Part shown: piece after piece, positions 22,084 through 34,106 of the stretch | Layout of the letters: each line of letters opens with the position of its first letter | Numbering within the stretch: the first letter of the stretch is position 1 | NCBI RefSeq assembly: GCF_026262505.1 | Contig: NC_067207.1 | Span: 17,266,082 to 17,330,081 of the forward strand | Reading direction: 5' to 3' | Origin: Trichomonas vaginalis G3 | Taxonomy: Eukaryota > Parabasalia > Trichomonadida > Trichomonadidae | DNA: 64,000 bases | Made by a program: the position numbers and the translations under genes | The notes under the pieces: model-generated | Seen by the model: only the letters and a program-made list of their open reading frames with translations | The model's database searches: none | What the model was told of the DNA's origin: nothing

Positions 22084-22338
22084 TTAAATATCATCTATTT
22101 TCATTAATGAGGTGATTCTTGATTGAGGAATAGATTTCAAACTAACCACTCCTTTTATTTTTGAAATTTTGAATCCATCAACTTTAAACATTTTATTCAA
22201 TTTACACGTTGTCAATTCTTCAAATAATTTTTTATTATTAGCATAATAGTCATTAAATTCTTCAACAGATGAAAAAATTTTTATTTCAGTAATTGGTTTA
22301 ACAACGTTTATTTTTTGTTGAACATTTTTCACTTTCAT
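22084..22338 (-). CDS. Small Maverick ORF, unknown
   Basis: 84 residues (opening MKVKNVQQKINVVK), basic and without a known domain. It is preceded by ...AAATAAATG, the start-proximal signal shared by many genes of this element. Function unknown. Confidence 0.45.
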   Translation of the reverse strand: MKVKNVQQKINVVKPITEIKIFSSVEEFNDYYANNKKLFEELTTCKLNKMFKVDGFKISKIKGVVSLKSIPQSRITSLMKIDDI

Positions 22339-22450
22339 TTATTTCTTCCTCCTCTGTTTCATTTATTTTTTAAAATCGGTTTCATTTATCATTAAATAAA
22401 AATTAGAATATAAGTGATGAAATATATTTTTAATTAATATTAAATCAGAA

Positions 22451-22688
22451 ATGGCGGCAGGATTCTTTAAAAAATTATGGGATGGAATTAAGAAAGCTGC
22501 GGGTTGGGTTTATAAAAAAGATTATTAAACCCATTGCAAACTTTTTGGCACCAGTAGCGAAAACGGCAGGAACTATCATAGGTGGAGTATTAGGTACTAA
22601 AGCAGGTAATCCGGCGATGGGAGCACAAGCAGGTAACGCAGTTGGTGGAATTGCTGAAGGAATACTTAATAAAATAGGAGGTAGATAG
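22451..22688 (+). pseudogene. Small amphipathic Gly/Ala-rich virion-like peptide gene (looks broken)
   Basis: Opens MAAGFFKKLWDGIKKAAG, an amphipathic basic helix. A Gly/Ala-rich segment follows further on (GTKAGNPAMGAQAG). Such peptides resemble membrane-active or core minor proteins of Polinton and adenovirus-like particles; that is inference. A related gene starts on the opposite strand at 22928. Confidence 0.55.
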
Positions 22689-22712
22689 TGGAAAAATAAA
22701 TAAATATTATTT

Positions 22713-22928
22713 TTATCTTAGTATCGGTTGTAGTCTTTGATAAACTTTTTCTCCTTTATTTAAAACTTCTCTTATTGGGGCAGCTTTTGGTGTTATTGAT
22801 TCAGCAACGTCACTAATTGCTTCTTTATTCTTAAATATCCAATTTGCCTCCTTCTTCAATGTTTCCTAAACTTTACTCGCTCCTCTTTTTACTCTATTCC
22901 ACAGTTTCTTAAATATACCTGCAGCCAT
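22713..22928 (-). pseudogene. Second small amphipathic peptide gene, divergent orientation (looks broken)
   Basis: Opens MAAGIFKKLWNRVKRGAS, clearly related to the gene at 22451 on the other strand. It points to an old inverted duplication of a small virion-type gene inside the element. Confidence 0.5.
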
Positions 22929-22997
22929 AGTTGATTATTTCATTAAAATTAAAAATTAATTTTCATCTTTTAATTTTGATTTTTTATTTATTAATAA

Positions 22998-24637
22998 ATG
23001 ACGACTAACTATTTGGTGCCAAACACTAAACCGATTAATGGAAATGTGTTTCATTCATTCGAAAAGATAAATGAAATATTCGCAAAGAATGACGGTAGAA
23101 GATATTATAGAGAACTTGAAAGTTCATGCTATGACTCTGATGCTCCATATTTTGATGATAAACAAACTCATTTAAGAATTCCAAATCCGGCTCATGATGT
23201 GAACCAATTAGGTGACACATATATTAAACGCAAAGTTAAAGCAACTCTAGTTTCAAATAAAGCTTTCACATGTGATGCCGCTTTTAAATGCATGCGTTTA
23301 TTCGTTGGTTACAAATCATCAAATCAAAGCTTTAAACAATTAGAAGTAGAAACCGAAAGAGGTGATGCCGGTTATCTTCAAATGGATTGCGCCCGTGAAT
23401 CTTTCGCATTTGCAACATATAAACCAAAATCAGAAAGGAAAGTTAAAAAGTTTGTTCATTCGTTATATAATAATGTTCAAAAATATGATAACTCAATATG
23501 TGGTAAATATATTGACCCTTCAGAAGTTTTCAAGAAAGCAAATGAAGAAGTTGATGTCACTTTTGATATGATTATTCCGGTAAATGATTTGTTAGCATTT
23601 CAGGCGTTCGATGATTATCCTAAATCATTTGGTGATATAATTCTTAAATATTATGTTTTCAGGGATACTTTAGTATTTTGTCAGGTTGACCCGTTAAGAG
23701 TTGCTGATTTACAAAATTACGTTTATGAAAGAGAAACTGATGAAAATTATGAAAAGATTATGAATCATGTTTATAAATATGATCGCAAATTCCAACAAAT
23801 CGGACTTCCTACCAAATTAATTACAAGCTTAGCCGCTACATCTGCTGACGCAACAGTTGATGACGTTATTATTTCATGCACAAAGATGGAAGTTTTAGAG
23901 GATAAATGCATTACACCAGGATACGGTTTAATTGAAGAATCAGTTAAAGCAATACCACGTTTATTCAGTAAGGAAGATCCATTCATGATTCCAGCTCAAC
24001 ATATTGACGTTCGTTCACTAAATGGAGGTTGCATCACTCCTGAAGGTATTAGCTCAGATTTCTCATACGCTCTTCATAATGTTACAGATGTTGTGTTAGC
24101 ATTTCCGAAGAATGCAATGCAAAGAACGATTTTAGAAAATCCAATGCTTCGAGGTCTTCAGGTCACTATAGATTCCAGAAACTTCCCCGATCAAGCGATG
24201 ACCACAGTGGGTGACATATTCTTTACACGTATGCTTCAAGCTTCTGATTTAGATGGAGTGAATGAATGCACAGAAGAATACGAGGACTCATTAACTAGAC
24301 CACTGAATGCAGATGATGGCACGCCATTAGCTAGAACATGGAAAGACCAAACTTCATTCTTATGCACTTTCCAGTTCAACGTGATGGAGCGGGTATATTC
24401 TTTGATGGATTAGAAACTTTCAACTCACAAGTTACAGTACAAGTGAAAGCTTATCCAATCATTCAGGGTGAAAATGACACTTACTGTTCAAAGGTGACAA
24501 ATCCTCCTCAGGTTTGGTTTACTAGGACTACATATTGGACATGGACACCGGATGAAGGTTTGAAATATCATCCAACAGGTACACCACCACAGTATAGAAG
24601 TTCATATGATGAAATATTGATGAATAGAAATGTTTAA
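22998..24637 (+). pseudogene. Maverick major capsid protein gene (broken, about one break)
   Basis: A gene of about 540 codons beginning MTTNYLVPNTKP. Position (before the ATPase), length and beta-rich composition fit the double-jelly-roll major capsid protein of Mavericks. The upstream signal is TTTTTTATTTATTAATAAATG. The capsid call rests on gene order and general resemblance; I cannot show the fold. Confidence 0.7.
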
Positions 24638-24661
24638 AATTATAAATTTATTTTTGATTAA

Positions 24662-26086
24662 ATGGATTTAAATTCATCCACTCCTTATGAAGAATTAGCA
24701 GGAGTATATAATACATACATAGATGATATGATTAATGAAGCATTGAGTGATAATAGAAATGCTCTATCTAAGGAAAAATTAATGAAAATTCCATATTCTG
24801 AATGTTACTTAAATTCAATCACTGCAGCAATTGGTAAACAAAATAAAGGTAAAACATTAACGATATTAAAACAAATTATCATTATTGCTAACACTTCCCC
24901 CTATTCACATGTGTTAATTTATATCAACCGTTCAGGTTCACCTTCAGATGATACATTTGAATCTTTAAAGCATTTAATCAAAATTCCAATTATTTATTTA
25001 TCACAAGAAGAAGCAGAAGATTATTTAAAAAACTTTTTAATGTATAAAGAATTATATAATACAATCAAGAAGCAAGGATTAGAGGATAAAATTATTGATA
25101 AACAACGGGATGAATTATTTGAAAAAAAATCTTGATATGATAAAGAAAATGTGTTTAAGTTGATGGATAAAATGTTTTGTATTGATGGGTAAGAGTTAGG
25201 GTCTAATGTTTGATGTGAAAATCTCATTGGGGTATTAACTTTATCACATTTGATTAAAATGAAATTGGAACCAGTGTCAAAATACAAAACATCCCCAACA
25301 TCTTTTTCAAAATTTAATATCCCCAACAATGAACGAAGATGAGGAGTACAAAATTTAATTTTCAGCGGAAATTTAATAAGGTTATTTATTTCATCAAGTT
25401 CAAAAAGTTTATCAGGTTTTGATTTAAAATTTTCTTCATACCATACGATAAATGATTCATTTAAATAACTTAAAATCATGTTAATATCCCATTTCGCTAT
25501 CACATTATTTATATACATATCATACGTTTTTTCAAGGTCATCTTTAATAAATGATATATAATCTGAAGGGTCTAAAAGAATGGGATTAAATTTACCACTC
25601 ACAGAAACGAGAGTAACATTATAAATTCCGCTAACTGTTAAATTTAATTCACAGTTATTATTCGAAATAATATTGATAATTGACATTTTTTATTACGATT
25701 AAAAATATGGTAAAGCGTTATTTTCCAGTGATAAATATTTTGATAGAGAATTTTTGCATTCACTCATTTTTCTAGATGATGCAGTGAAATCAAAACTAAT
25801 AACAAATGAGAAATCATATTTTAATCAGTTATTAACTCAATGTCGACACATTCAGTGTTCATTCTTCATGGCTGTTCAATACTTCAAAGCATTAAGCACA
25901 AACATTAAATCAAATCTATCAACCCTTTTCATTTTCAGTGGGTTTAGTCGTCAACAGTTGAACGTTATGCTTTATCAAGTGAATTTACCAATGAGCATTA
26001 ATGAACTTTACACACAATATCAGCAATTAGGTGAAAATGGAAAAATAATAGTTGATTTAAATAAAGGAAGTGTTAAATTTGATTAA
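24662..26086 (+). pseudogene. Maverick genome-packaging ATPase gene (interrupted)
   Basis: The first part has a P-loop (AAIGKQNKGKTLT); the last part has a Walker B strand (LIFLDDA) and a C-terminal segment typical of FtsK/HerA-type packaging ATPases of Polintons. The two parts are separated by the left copy of a 605-bp inverted duplication (25134-25738). The gene is therefore a fossil here. The start signal is TTATTTTTGATTAAATG. Confidence 0.75.
25134..25738. repeat. Inverted duplication inside the Maverick, left copy
   Basis: Reverse complement of 29480-30083. It carries the first part of the unknown gene found at 29531, in minus orientation, plus about 50 bp of ATPase sequence. One end of the partner copy coincides with the TA target site of mariner copy 1. 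Confidence 0.85.
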
Positions 26087-26126
26087 TTTTTTATAATTAA
26101 TTTTTATTTTTTATTTATAATTAAAC

Positions 26127-27026
26127 ATGACAGAAATAGCAAATCTTCTACAGGTTCCATTAAAACAAGGAACAAACAAAAAGGGTGCATATAATAGAAC
26201 TATGAAAGTTCCTGATGGAATGAAAGAATTAGTTCATATTGTTGCTGGTCTTCAAAAAGATGTTAAACAAATGAGAAACGTTTTAACATTACCAGAAGCT
26301 CAAGCATATGCCAAACGTCAAGGTCCAAATTGGGAAGCACACGAAGCAGACATTACAGGTCCAAATGGAAAACCTGATGGTATAAATGAAGTTTTCATTA
26401 CTGATGGTCAAGGTAATATTAAAGTCATAAATGGTTATAAATTAACTATAACTGATTATCCTAAACGTAAAGCATATAATGAACGTTATCCTATGCAATT
26501 TGATGAAAATGGAAAAGCTGTTAAACAATACATTGGAGAAGGTGAAAATGGTCCAATTAATTCATACCGTTATAATCCATATTCTTATTTCAATGAAGAA
26601 TTAAATGCTATTGAAGAGGGACCGGATGGATTACCACGATATTCTAACCAGTTTGATGGTCAATATGCAAATATTAGACCTGAAATTTCAGCTAAGAAAT
26701 TCTTTAAAGTTGCTTTATTCGATCCAGTTTTCGCAAATGTTAAAGATGAACTTAAACATCAATTCCAACCAATTATAGTAGCAAGAATTGCATCAGGTGC
26801 TTTATCTCAAGCATTCAAAGATTTAATTAAGAAACCATTATATCAGCAACGAGGTTTAACTTATGATTTAGTTAAGGAATCAGATAAAAGAAAATTTGAG
26901 AAATCAGATGATTATAAGAATGCAATTAATGAATATATTAGGTCTATTAATTACAATGAAACAGCTAAAAATCAACTTCAAGAACAAATACAGGGAATAA
27001 TAGATTCAAAACTTCCAGCAAAATAA
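26127..27026 (+). CDS. Maverick gene, unknown virion-like protein
   Basis: 299 residues, opening [15 protein letters not shown] and open throughout. The segment [19 protein letters not shown] has a Gly/Asp-rich loop pattern. The C-terminus is helical and charged. No catalytic motif seen. It sits among capsid-module genes, so a structural role is plausible but unproven. An upstream T-run and ATAATTAAACATG resemble the element's common start signal. Confidence 0.65.
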   Translation: MTEIANLLQVPLKQGTNKKGAYNRTMKVPDGMKELVHIVAGLQKDVKQMRNVLTLPEAQAYAKRQGPNWEAHEADITGPNGKPDGINEVFITDGQGNIKVINGYKLTITDYPKRKAYNERYPMQFDENGKAVKQYIGEGENGPINSYRYNPYSYFNEELNAIEEGPDGLPRYSNQFDGQYANIRPEISAKKFFKVALFDPVFANVKDELKHQFQPIIVARIASGALSQAFKDLIKKPLYQQRGLTYDLVKESDKRKFEKSDDYKNAINEYIRSINYNETAKNQLQEQIQGIIDSKLPAK

Positions 27027-27058
27027 AAGTTTAAATATATTTTTTTATTCGATTATAA

Positions 27059-27730
27059 ATGAGAAGACGTTTCACTAGTCAAAAGAACACTAACGCAAAA
27101 GCAGAGATTACGGTTGGTTATAACGTAAATGATGATAAATCACGAATTATTCAAAATGTTAAAGTTAATGTTAGCCCTGAATTAACAAGGTCAGCAACTC
27201 AACCAAATTTATTAACTCGTGACTTACCGAAGAATGAGGAGAATGAAGAAAACCATGAGAATGGAGACCCAATCATTTTATCTGAACCTGGTAAAGAACC
27301 TGTTGAAATTCCCACTTATCCAACATACCCCTCACCTCTTTCATCAAACATCGAGAACCCATATAAAATAGACATTAATTCTGAATTAATGAAAATTTAC
27401 CGTGATATAATAATTAATAATTATGATTCAATAATAAATTTAATTGATCAATCCGGTTTAATTATTTTACCTTATGAATCATTAATTCACATTATCGCCA
27501 TTCTTTGTGATGTTCAAGATTCAGACGTTAAGATTTAATTTTTCATAGATGATGAGGTTTCATGCTGCGGAACAGTTGCAAAAATAAATCCTATAAAGGA
27601 TATTAGCACAATTAAGATATCAAAGAACGGAACAACAACTGAACTTCATTTAACATATAATGATATTTATAATAAAATAGTTGATGAATATAAAATATCA
27701 CTTGAAAAATTCTTTGTTAAGGCTATTTAA
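27059..27730 (+). pseudogene. Maverick gene, unknown (broken, about one break)
   Basis: Opens MRRRFTSQKNTNAKAE, with a basic start, a Pro/Glu-rich middle and a hydrophobic second half. No family recognised. The start signal is TTTTTTTATTCGATTATAAATG. Confidence 0.5.
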
Positions 27731-28177
27731 TATTCAAGCATTAACATTATCGAATAATAATCCTTTGAATCATAATCAATAATAATTGACCTTTCACCAG
27801 TTTCTATCGTTTGTTTTATTTCTTTTTGTTCCCCACTATCCGGATCGGTCATTGTAATTGTTTTTGTTATAGTATCAGCTTTATCTTTAACTTCAATCTT
27901 TTTTCCATCGGGATATTTAAACCAAAATTCCAAAAATTCGATATTGTCAATCTGTTCATATTTTAATCTATCAATTACATTTTTAATACCATCTGAAAAT
28001 CTTATGAAATGGTCATTATATGGGTTTGATTGAACTAAATTTGAATGAAGTGAAATATAACCTGTTGATGAATATGACACTGACTCATATTTTCTGAAAA
28101 CACTAAAATTTATAACATGAATGAATTTCTTATTCGTTGAATTTATGAATTCTTGAGGTAATCTTATTCTAGTTTTA
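27727..28177 (-). pseudogene. Maverick minus-strand gene cut by mariner copy 1
   Basis: A minus-strand frame running from the mariner insertion at 28178 to 27727 (contains FSDGIKNVIDRLKYEQ). No family recognised; a minor structural protein is possible from position. Its 5' part is not adjacent on the other side of the mariner. Confidence 0.5.
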
Positions 28178-29479
28178 TAGGGTGTCCAAAGGTGCGTTTA
28201 GCACAGCGCTCTATATGAGACTATTAAAGGAGATATATGCTGATTATAAATATATAATAAAAAATATGAATATATGTATATGATGAGTAAGTTGTATTTT
28301 GGCGCCATGCCGGGATATAAAATGAATTTTGAGACAAGAGGCGGTTTCGCGGGAAATTTTGGCGGGATTTTTTTCATTTTTTTAATGAATCATAAAGAAA
28401 ACATCCTCGCTCTTGCAAAAAAATGCAAAGACTGTAAAAAATCTACGAGACATTGGTAAAATGCTTCGGTATGGATGCTCCTAGCTATTCCACTGTAACG
28501 TATCATGTTAGGATGTATCACTTCATGAACAAAAAGGCGCCCATCATAAAAATTGACAAAAAATCGCCGGATCAAAGAAAAATCAAAGCAATTCTTCAAG
28601 CGCTAGATGAAGACCCAAGAGCATCACTCAGAAGGATAGAGGAGATGACAAAGATACCACGTACAACAGTCAGTTATTATCTGCACAATTATTTGAACTA
28701 CAAACTAGCGTATACACGTTGGGTTCCGCACAACCTTAATTCAGTTCAAAAAAATCTAGAGTCCAATCTTCGAAAGAGCTCCTCTCTATATTGCGTGCGT
28801 ATCAATCCAAGAAGTTTCGCTTTTTAGTAACAGGGGACGAGTCTTGGTTTCAATATGCAACAGAAGCCAAAATCATGTGGATCCCGAAGGATGAAAATCC
28901 GCAAACATTCCCGAAGAAAAAAATTGACACACCAATGATGATGTTGTCGGTTTTTTGGGGCGTGAATGGTATCATCGCAATTGATATTCTTCAAAAACCT
29001 AATACGATGAATGCTCAGTATCTAATTGACAATGTTCTTACTCAAATTATCAATTCTGATGAGTTTGAGAAATCCAAACAACAAAAACAAAAGTTTGCAA
29101 TTCATTTTGATAATTCAAGAGTTCACAAAAGTCATAAGGTAATGAATTACTTGGTGGAAAACAATGTCAAAGTTGTTCCAAACCCAATTTATTCACCTGA
29201 TATTGCACCCTCTGACTTTTATTTATTCGGCACGCTAAAAAAGAGAGCTGAAGGACGCGAATTCGCGAGTCCAGATGATCTTGAAAATTTTGTAAGAGAG
29301 CAATTTGAGCAATTTTCTCATGATGATTTAAAGCGTGTCTTTCAAGCCTGGATCGATCGCTGCGAACGCGTGATTGAATCCAATGGTGATTATATTTAAA
29401 TAAACTTTATATATATGTAACTTGTTTATTTCTATTCGCAGTATTCAGGTTTGTGCTAAACACACCTTTGGACACCCTA
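28178..29479 (+). mobile_element. mariner (DD34D) transposon, copy 1
   Basis: 1,302 bp with ends TAGGGTGTCC ... GGACACCCTA, flanked by TA. The transposase lies in three frames: 28274-28459 (N-terminal), 28453-28827 (helix-turn-helix part, RRIEEMTKIPRTTVSYYL) and 28791-29399 (catalytic). The triad is visible: VTGDESWF, HFDNSRVHK and PSDFYLFG, with 34 residues between the second and third Asp. At least two frameshifts (about 28440 and 28800) break the ORF. The family matches the mariner known from T. vaginalis (Tvmar1-like); that assignment is by recall. Confidence 0.92.
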
Positions 29480-30083
29480 TATTTATCACTGGAAAATAAC
29501 GCTTTACCATATTTTTAATCGTAATAAAAAATGTCAATTATCAATATTATTTCGAATAATAACTGTGAATTAAATTTAACAGTTAGCGGAATTTATAATG
29601 TTACTCTCGTTTCTGTGAGTGGTAAATTTAATCCCATTCTTTTAGACCCTTCAGATTATATATCATTTATTAAAGATGACCTTGAAAAAACGTATGATAT
29701 GTATATAAATAATGTGATAGCGAAATGGGATATTAACATGATTTTAAGTTATTTAAATGAATCATTTATCGTATGGTATGAAGAAAATTTTAAATCAAAA
29801 CCTGATAAACTTTTTGAACTTGATGAAATAAATAACCTTATTAAATTTCCGCTGAAAATTAAATTTTGTACTCCTCATCTTCGTTCATTGTTGGGGATAT
29901 TAAATTTTGAAAAAGATGTTGGGGATGTTTTGTATTTTGACACTGGTTCCAATTTCATTTTAATCAAATGTGATAAAGTTAATACCCCAATGAGATTTTC
30001 ACATCAAACATTAGACCCTAACTCTTACCCATCAATACAAAACATTTTATCCATCAACTTAAACACATTTTCTTTATCATATC
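29480..30083. repeat. Inverted duplication inside the Maverick, right copy
   Basis: Reverse complement of 25134-25738. It begins at the TA next to mariner copy 1 and includes a short antisense piece of the ATPase gene plus the first part of the gene at 29531. Confidence 0.85.
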
Positions 30084-30241
30084 CGTTTCAATTATCCGGG
30101 AATTCATTTATTCTTCATTCAAAAGATTTATCAAATATTAAATTTAGAATAACTGACCTATTTGATTGTGATTTAGAATTTATGAATGAAATATTATGGC
30201 AATTTCAAATAGAGAAAATAGCTGATGAGATAACGGATTAA
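29531..30241 (+). CDS. Maverick gene, unknown, possible minor structural protein
   Basis: 236 residues, opening MSIINIISNNNCELNL, beta-rich and open throughout. The end (FRITDLFDCDLEFMNEILWQF) resembles the C-terminal strands of Polinton minor structural proteins; this is weak inference. It sits between two mariner copies. The first ~180 codons are repeated in inverted orientation at 25134-25686. Confidence 0.55.
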   Translation: MSIINIISNNNCELNLTVSGIYNVTLVSVSGKFNPILLDPSDYISFIKDDLEKTYDMYINNVIAKWDINMILSYLNESFIVWYEENFKSKPDKLFELDEINNLIKFPLKIKFCTPHLRSLLGILNFEKDVGDVLYFDTGSNFILIKCDKVNTPMRFSHQTLDPNSYPSIQNILSINLNTFSLSYPFQLSGNSFILHSKDLSNIKFRITDLFDCDLEFMNEILWQFQIEKIADEITD

Positions 30242-30244
30242 ATA

Positions 30245-31542
30245 TAGGGTGTCCAAATGTGCGTTTAGCACAGCGCTCTATATGAGACTATTAAAGGAGA
30301 TATATGCTGATTATAAATATATAATAAAAAATATGAATATATGTATATGATGAGTAAGTTGTATTTTGGCGCCATGCCGGGATATAAAATGAATTTTGAG
30401 ACAAGAGGCGGTTTCGCGGGAAATTTTGGCGGGATTTTTTTCATTTTTTTAATGAATCATAAAGAAAACATCCTCGCTCTTGCAAAAAAATGCAAAGACT
30501 GTAAAAAATCTACGAGACATTGGTAAAATGCTTCGGTATGGATGCTCCTAGCTATTCCACTGTAACGTATCATGTTAGGATGTATCACTTCATGAACAAA
30601 AAGGCGCCCATCATAAAAATTGACAAAAAATCGCCGGATCAAAGAAAAATCAAAGCAATTCTTCAAGCGCTAGATGAAGACCCAAGAGCATCACTCAGAA
30701 GGATAGAGGAGATGACAAAGATACCACGTACAACAGTCAGTTATTATCTGCACAATTATTTGAACTACAACTAGCGTATACACGTTGGGTTCCGCACAAC
30801 CTTAATTCAGTTCAAAAAAATCTAGAGTCCAATCTTCGAAAGAGCTCCTCTCTATATTGCGTGCGTATCAATCCAAGAAGTTTCGCTTTTTAGTAACAGG
30901 GGACGAGTCTTGGTTTCAATATGCAACAGAAGCCAAAATCATGTGGATCCCGAAGGATGAAAATCCGCAAACATTCCCGAAGAAAAAATTGACACACCAT
31001 GATGATGTTGTCGGTTTTTTGGGGCGTGAATGGTATCATCGCAATTGATATTCTTCAAAAACCTAATACGATGAATGCTCAGTATCTAATTGACAATGTT
31101 CTTACTCAAATTATCAATTCTGATGAGTTTGAGAAATCCAAACAACAAAAACAAAAGTTTGCAATTCATTTTGATAATTCAAGAGTTCACAAAAGTCATA
31201 AGGTAATGAATTACTTGGTGGAAAACAATGTCAAAGTTGTTCCAAACCCAATTTATTCACCTGATATTGCACCCTCTGACTTTTATTTATTCGGCACGCT
31301 AAAAAGAGAGCTGAAGGACGCGAATTCGCGAGTCCAGATGATCTTGAAAATTTTGTAAGAGAGCAATTTGAGCAATTTTCTCATGATGATTTAAAGCGTG
31401 TCTTTCAAGCCTGGATCGATCGCTGCGAACGCGTGATTGAATCCAATGGTGATTATATTTAAATAAACTTTATATATATGTAACTTGTTTATTTCTATTC
31501 GCAGTATTCAGGTTTGTGCTAAACACACCTTTGGACACCCTA
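30245..31542 (+). mobile_element. mariner (DD34D) transposon, copy 2
   Basis: 1,298 bp, same ends and TA flanks as copy 1. It shares both transposase frameshifts of copy 1 and has four further single-base deletions, near 30770, 30987, 30996 and 31304; most shorten a run of A. It cannot encode a full transposase. Same orientation as copy 1. Confidence 0.92.
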
Positions 31543-31565
31543 TATTTATTTTTAAATCGTAATAA

Positions 31566-33660
31566 ATGATTAAACAACAGCAACTTAAGGCGCAAAGCGC
31601 CCAGGTCCTTCAGACCATTACATACGCCATATATGTATATAATTCAAAGACGGCAGAACAAACGCAAAGGTTGAAATATGGAGATTTGGAGATAGTATTG
31701 AAAAATGACCATTTCGAATTCGTTTGCAAAGGTGGTGCAGTGATATCAAATATAAAAGAAATTTTATTTATGAATTCAAAAATTAAAGGAATAACGGATG
31801 ATATAACATCAATTCCACCAGAAGAACAGAGATATTACGCATTAAATGCATTTCCCAAAGTTTTGAAGATTGGAAGATTTAATTTAAATGAGGAATTCAT
31901 AGAAGGTTTCCTAAATGACATAATGAAGAAGGTGGATAAGGAATATGTGGATAGTGAGTTAATGAAGAAAGCAGATTTAGTTTATGTTGATGAAAAAGAT
32001 AATGAAATTAAAGAAAAGGTTGAATGGTATCATGAATGGACATTGGAGACTTTTAAAGTTAAAGCTGATACAGAATGGGTTTCAGGATGTTTAGACCTTA
32101 AAGCAGATAAAACTTATGTTAACGATGAGTTAGAGAAGAAAGCAGATAAGGAAAAAGTTATTTCATTCATTAATACTGAGTTAGCAAAGAAAGCTGATAT
32201 ATCATTTGTTAATGAAGAAATAAAACAATCAGAGGTCTATTTTACTCCACCATTTTTAAATTTTATGAAATCATCAGATAAAACCTTTGATATAGATTCT
32301 TTTGAATGGATATGTTTCGATGGAGTGACCATGTATTTATTTTATACAGCTGGAGTGCTTTATTATTTTAAAACAAATGATTTTAAAAACTATGAATCAT
32401 TTACTCCATCTGTTTGGAATCCTGATACACGAAAGCCAATCATTAATCCAAGAATTTTATATGTTGAATATAATAACGGTAAATTTATGGGAATGATAAC
32501 GGTTGGAGATGATTTTTGCCCTTGTTATTCATTCGATTGTATCCAATGGTTCAAATGTAATTTAAATCAAGATGCTAAATTTAAATATCCAAATAATCCT
32601 ATTAGATGCGTTAATAATAATGGGTACTAATTTATGAAGTCAATCAAATTTTCATTAGTGAGGATGGGATAAATTATTATATGTTTAGTATGATGTCATC
32701 AGGTTTGAAAATTGATTATACAACAAGTAAGTGGTATTACATTAACAACATGTATTTTATCCTACAAAATGATAAAATTTATAGATCATCTTCAATACCA
32801 CAAGGTCAATTTGAACAAATTTTTCAAGCTGATGGAGACATTGAAGCTTTATGTTATGGATCAAATGTTTATGTTCTCGTTTCAGGTGGAATGGTCTATT
32901 CATATCCTGTAAGTTATAACAGACATTTTATTTATCACAGGATTTATCAAATTGGGAATTGGTTTATTCATTCACTCCAAAACTTACTCGAAATTATAGA
33001 TTTACTAATTTATTTTATATTGATGGGTATTTCATTGCTTTTGGATGTGGTGATTTAGTAAATATCAGTAGTGATGGAAGAAACTGGTCTGAAATCACAA
33101 AATTTCAAGATGTTAGAAAAGCAATTTTCAAAAATAATACGTTAATATTGATAACAAGACCAATTTTAATTTCTTACCCAGTTTCAATATTATATAATAA
33201 ATTCAATATTCATAATGGATTAAATACAATTCTTGAGATGATTTACCCCATTGGTTCAATATATACATCAATGAATTCAACAAATCCAGCTGATGTATTC
33301 GGTTTCGGTACATGGCAGCAGATTGTAAACAAATTCTTATACTGTGCTAACTCTTCAAAGCAAACGGGAGGTTCGAAGAAAATTAAAGAAGCAAACTTAC
33401 CCGCGCACACTCATACAGGAACGACAAACTTTTCTGGCGACCATAGCCACTCATTAAGAGACCACCCATTATACAACTCAGACTATGAAGCTGGCTATGA
33501 TGTTTTATCTCCAGCTTATAACGATTCAACAAAAAAGACTTTTCGACAAACTGAACCAGGAGGAAATCATTCACACACTTTCACAACAAATCCAACAGGC
33601 TCGGGTGAAGATTACATGCCACCTTATATGACTGTATTCGCATGGTTTCGCGTTCAATGA
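31566..33660 (+). pseudogene. Maverick fibre/collar-like protein gene (broken, about two breaks)
   Basis: The N-terminal part carries repeats of the KKADxxYVDxEL type, as in phage tail-fibre coiled coils. The C-terminal part has YPIGSIYTSMNSTNPADVFG, then a His-x-His-rich region (AHTHTGT, DHSHS, NHSHT) and the end YMTVFAWFRVQ, a pattern known from collar/receptor-tip domains of phage fibres. It probably formed a spike or fibre on the particle. A twin-hairpin cassette lies near its start (31589-31616). It looks broken in the middle. Confidence 0.75.
31587..31617 (+). repeat. Twin mini-hairpin cassette A (fibre gene)
   Basis: GGCGC-AAA-GCGCC (31589-31601), spacer CA, then GGTC-CTTCA-GACC (31604-31616). 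GC-rich within AT-rich coding DNA and read as KAQSAQVLQT. Confidence 0.7.
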
Positions 33661-33722
33661 ACGCTCAATGTTTGTTTCACAAACTTTAGAACGGCATAAT
33701 TTAAATTTTTATTTTAGTATAA

Positions 33723-33839
33723 ATGAAGATTCTACCATATGGTGTTATTGGAAGAGATAAAGATGGAAACCCAATATTTGATCCAAAGTTAAAATTAAAG
33801 TTACTGAAACCAAAACAGAATGAAAAAAGAGAAAAATGA
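33723..33839 (+). CDS. Tiny Maverick ORF, unknown
   Basis: 38 residues (opening MKILPYGVIGRDKDGN), basic C-terminus. Called because of the strong upstream signal TTTTTATTTTAGTATAAATG. Function unknown. Confidence 0.4.
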   Translation: MKILPYGVIGRDKDGNPIFDPKLKLKLLKPKQNEKREK

Positions 33840-33898
33840 GAAAATGAGAAATGAGAAAATGAGAAAATTTAAATTATGCAATTTTATTTTTATCATAA

Positions 33899-34078
33899 AT
33901 GACAAAATTAATTAAGCCAACTATTTCTAAATTAATGATACCAATGAAATCATTTCATGGAGTACTTATCCCAGGTTCTTCACAATTAGCCGGGGCAAGT
34001 GTTGTGGCTCAAGGTGGAACATTAGCGAATCCATTCAAATTAACTAAAGATGAACTTAATAAAATGATGATAAAATAA
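33899..34078 (+). CDS. Tiny Maverick ORF, unknown
   Basis: 59 residues (opening MTKLIKPTISKLMIPMK) with a Gly/Ala/Ser-rich middle (GSSQLAGASVVAQGG). The upstream signal TTTTATTTTTATCATAAATG supports it as a gene. Possibly a small virion peptide; unproven. Confidence 0.45.
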   Translation: MTKLIKPTISKLMIPMKSFHGVLIPGSSQLAGASVVAQGGTLANPFKLTKDELNKMMIK

Positions 34079-34106
34079 CTGATAACAAAATTTTATTTTT
34101 ATATAA

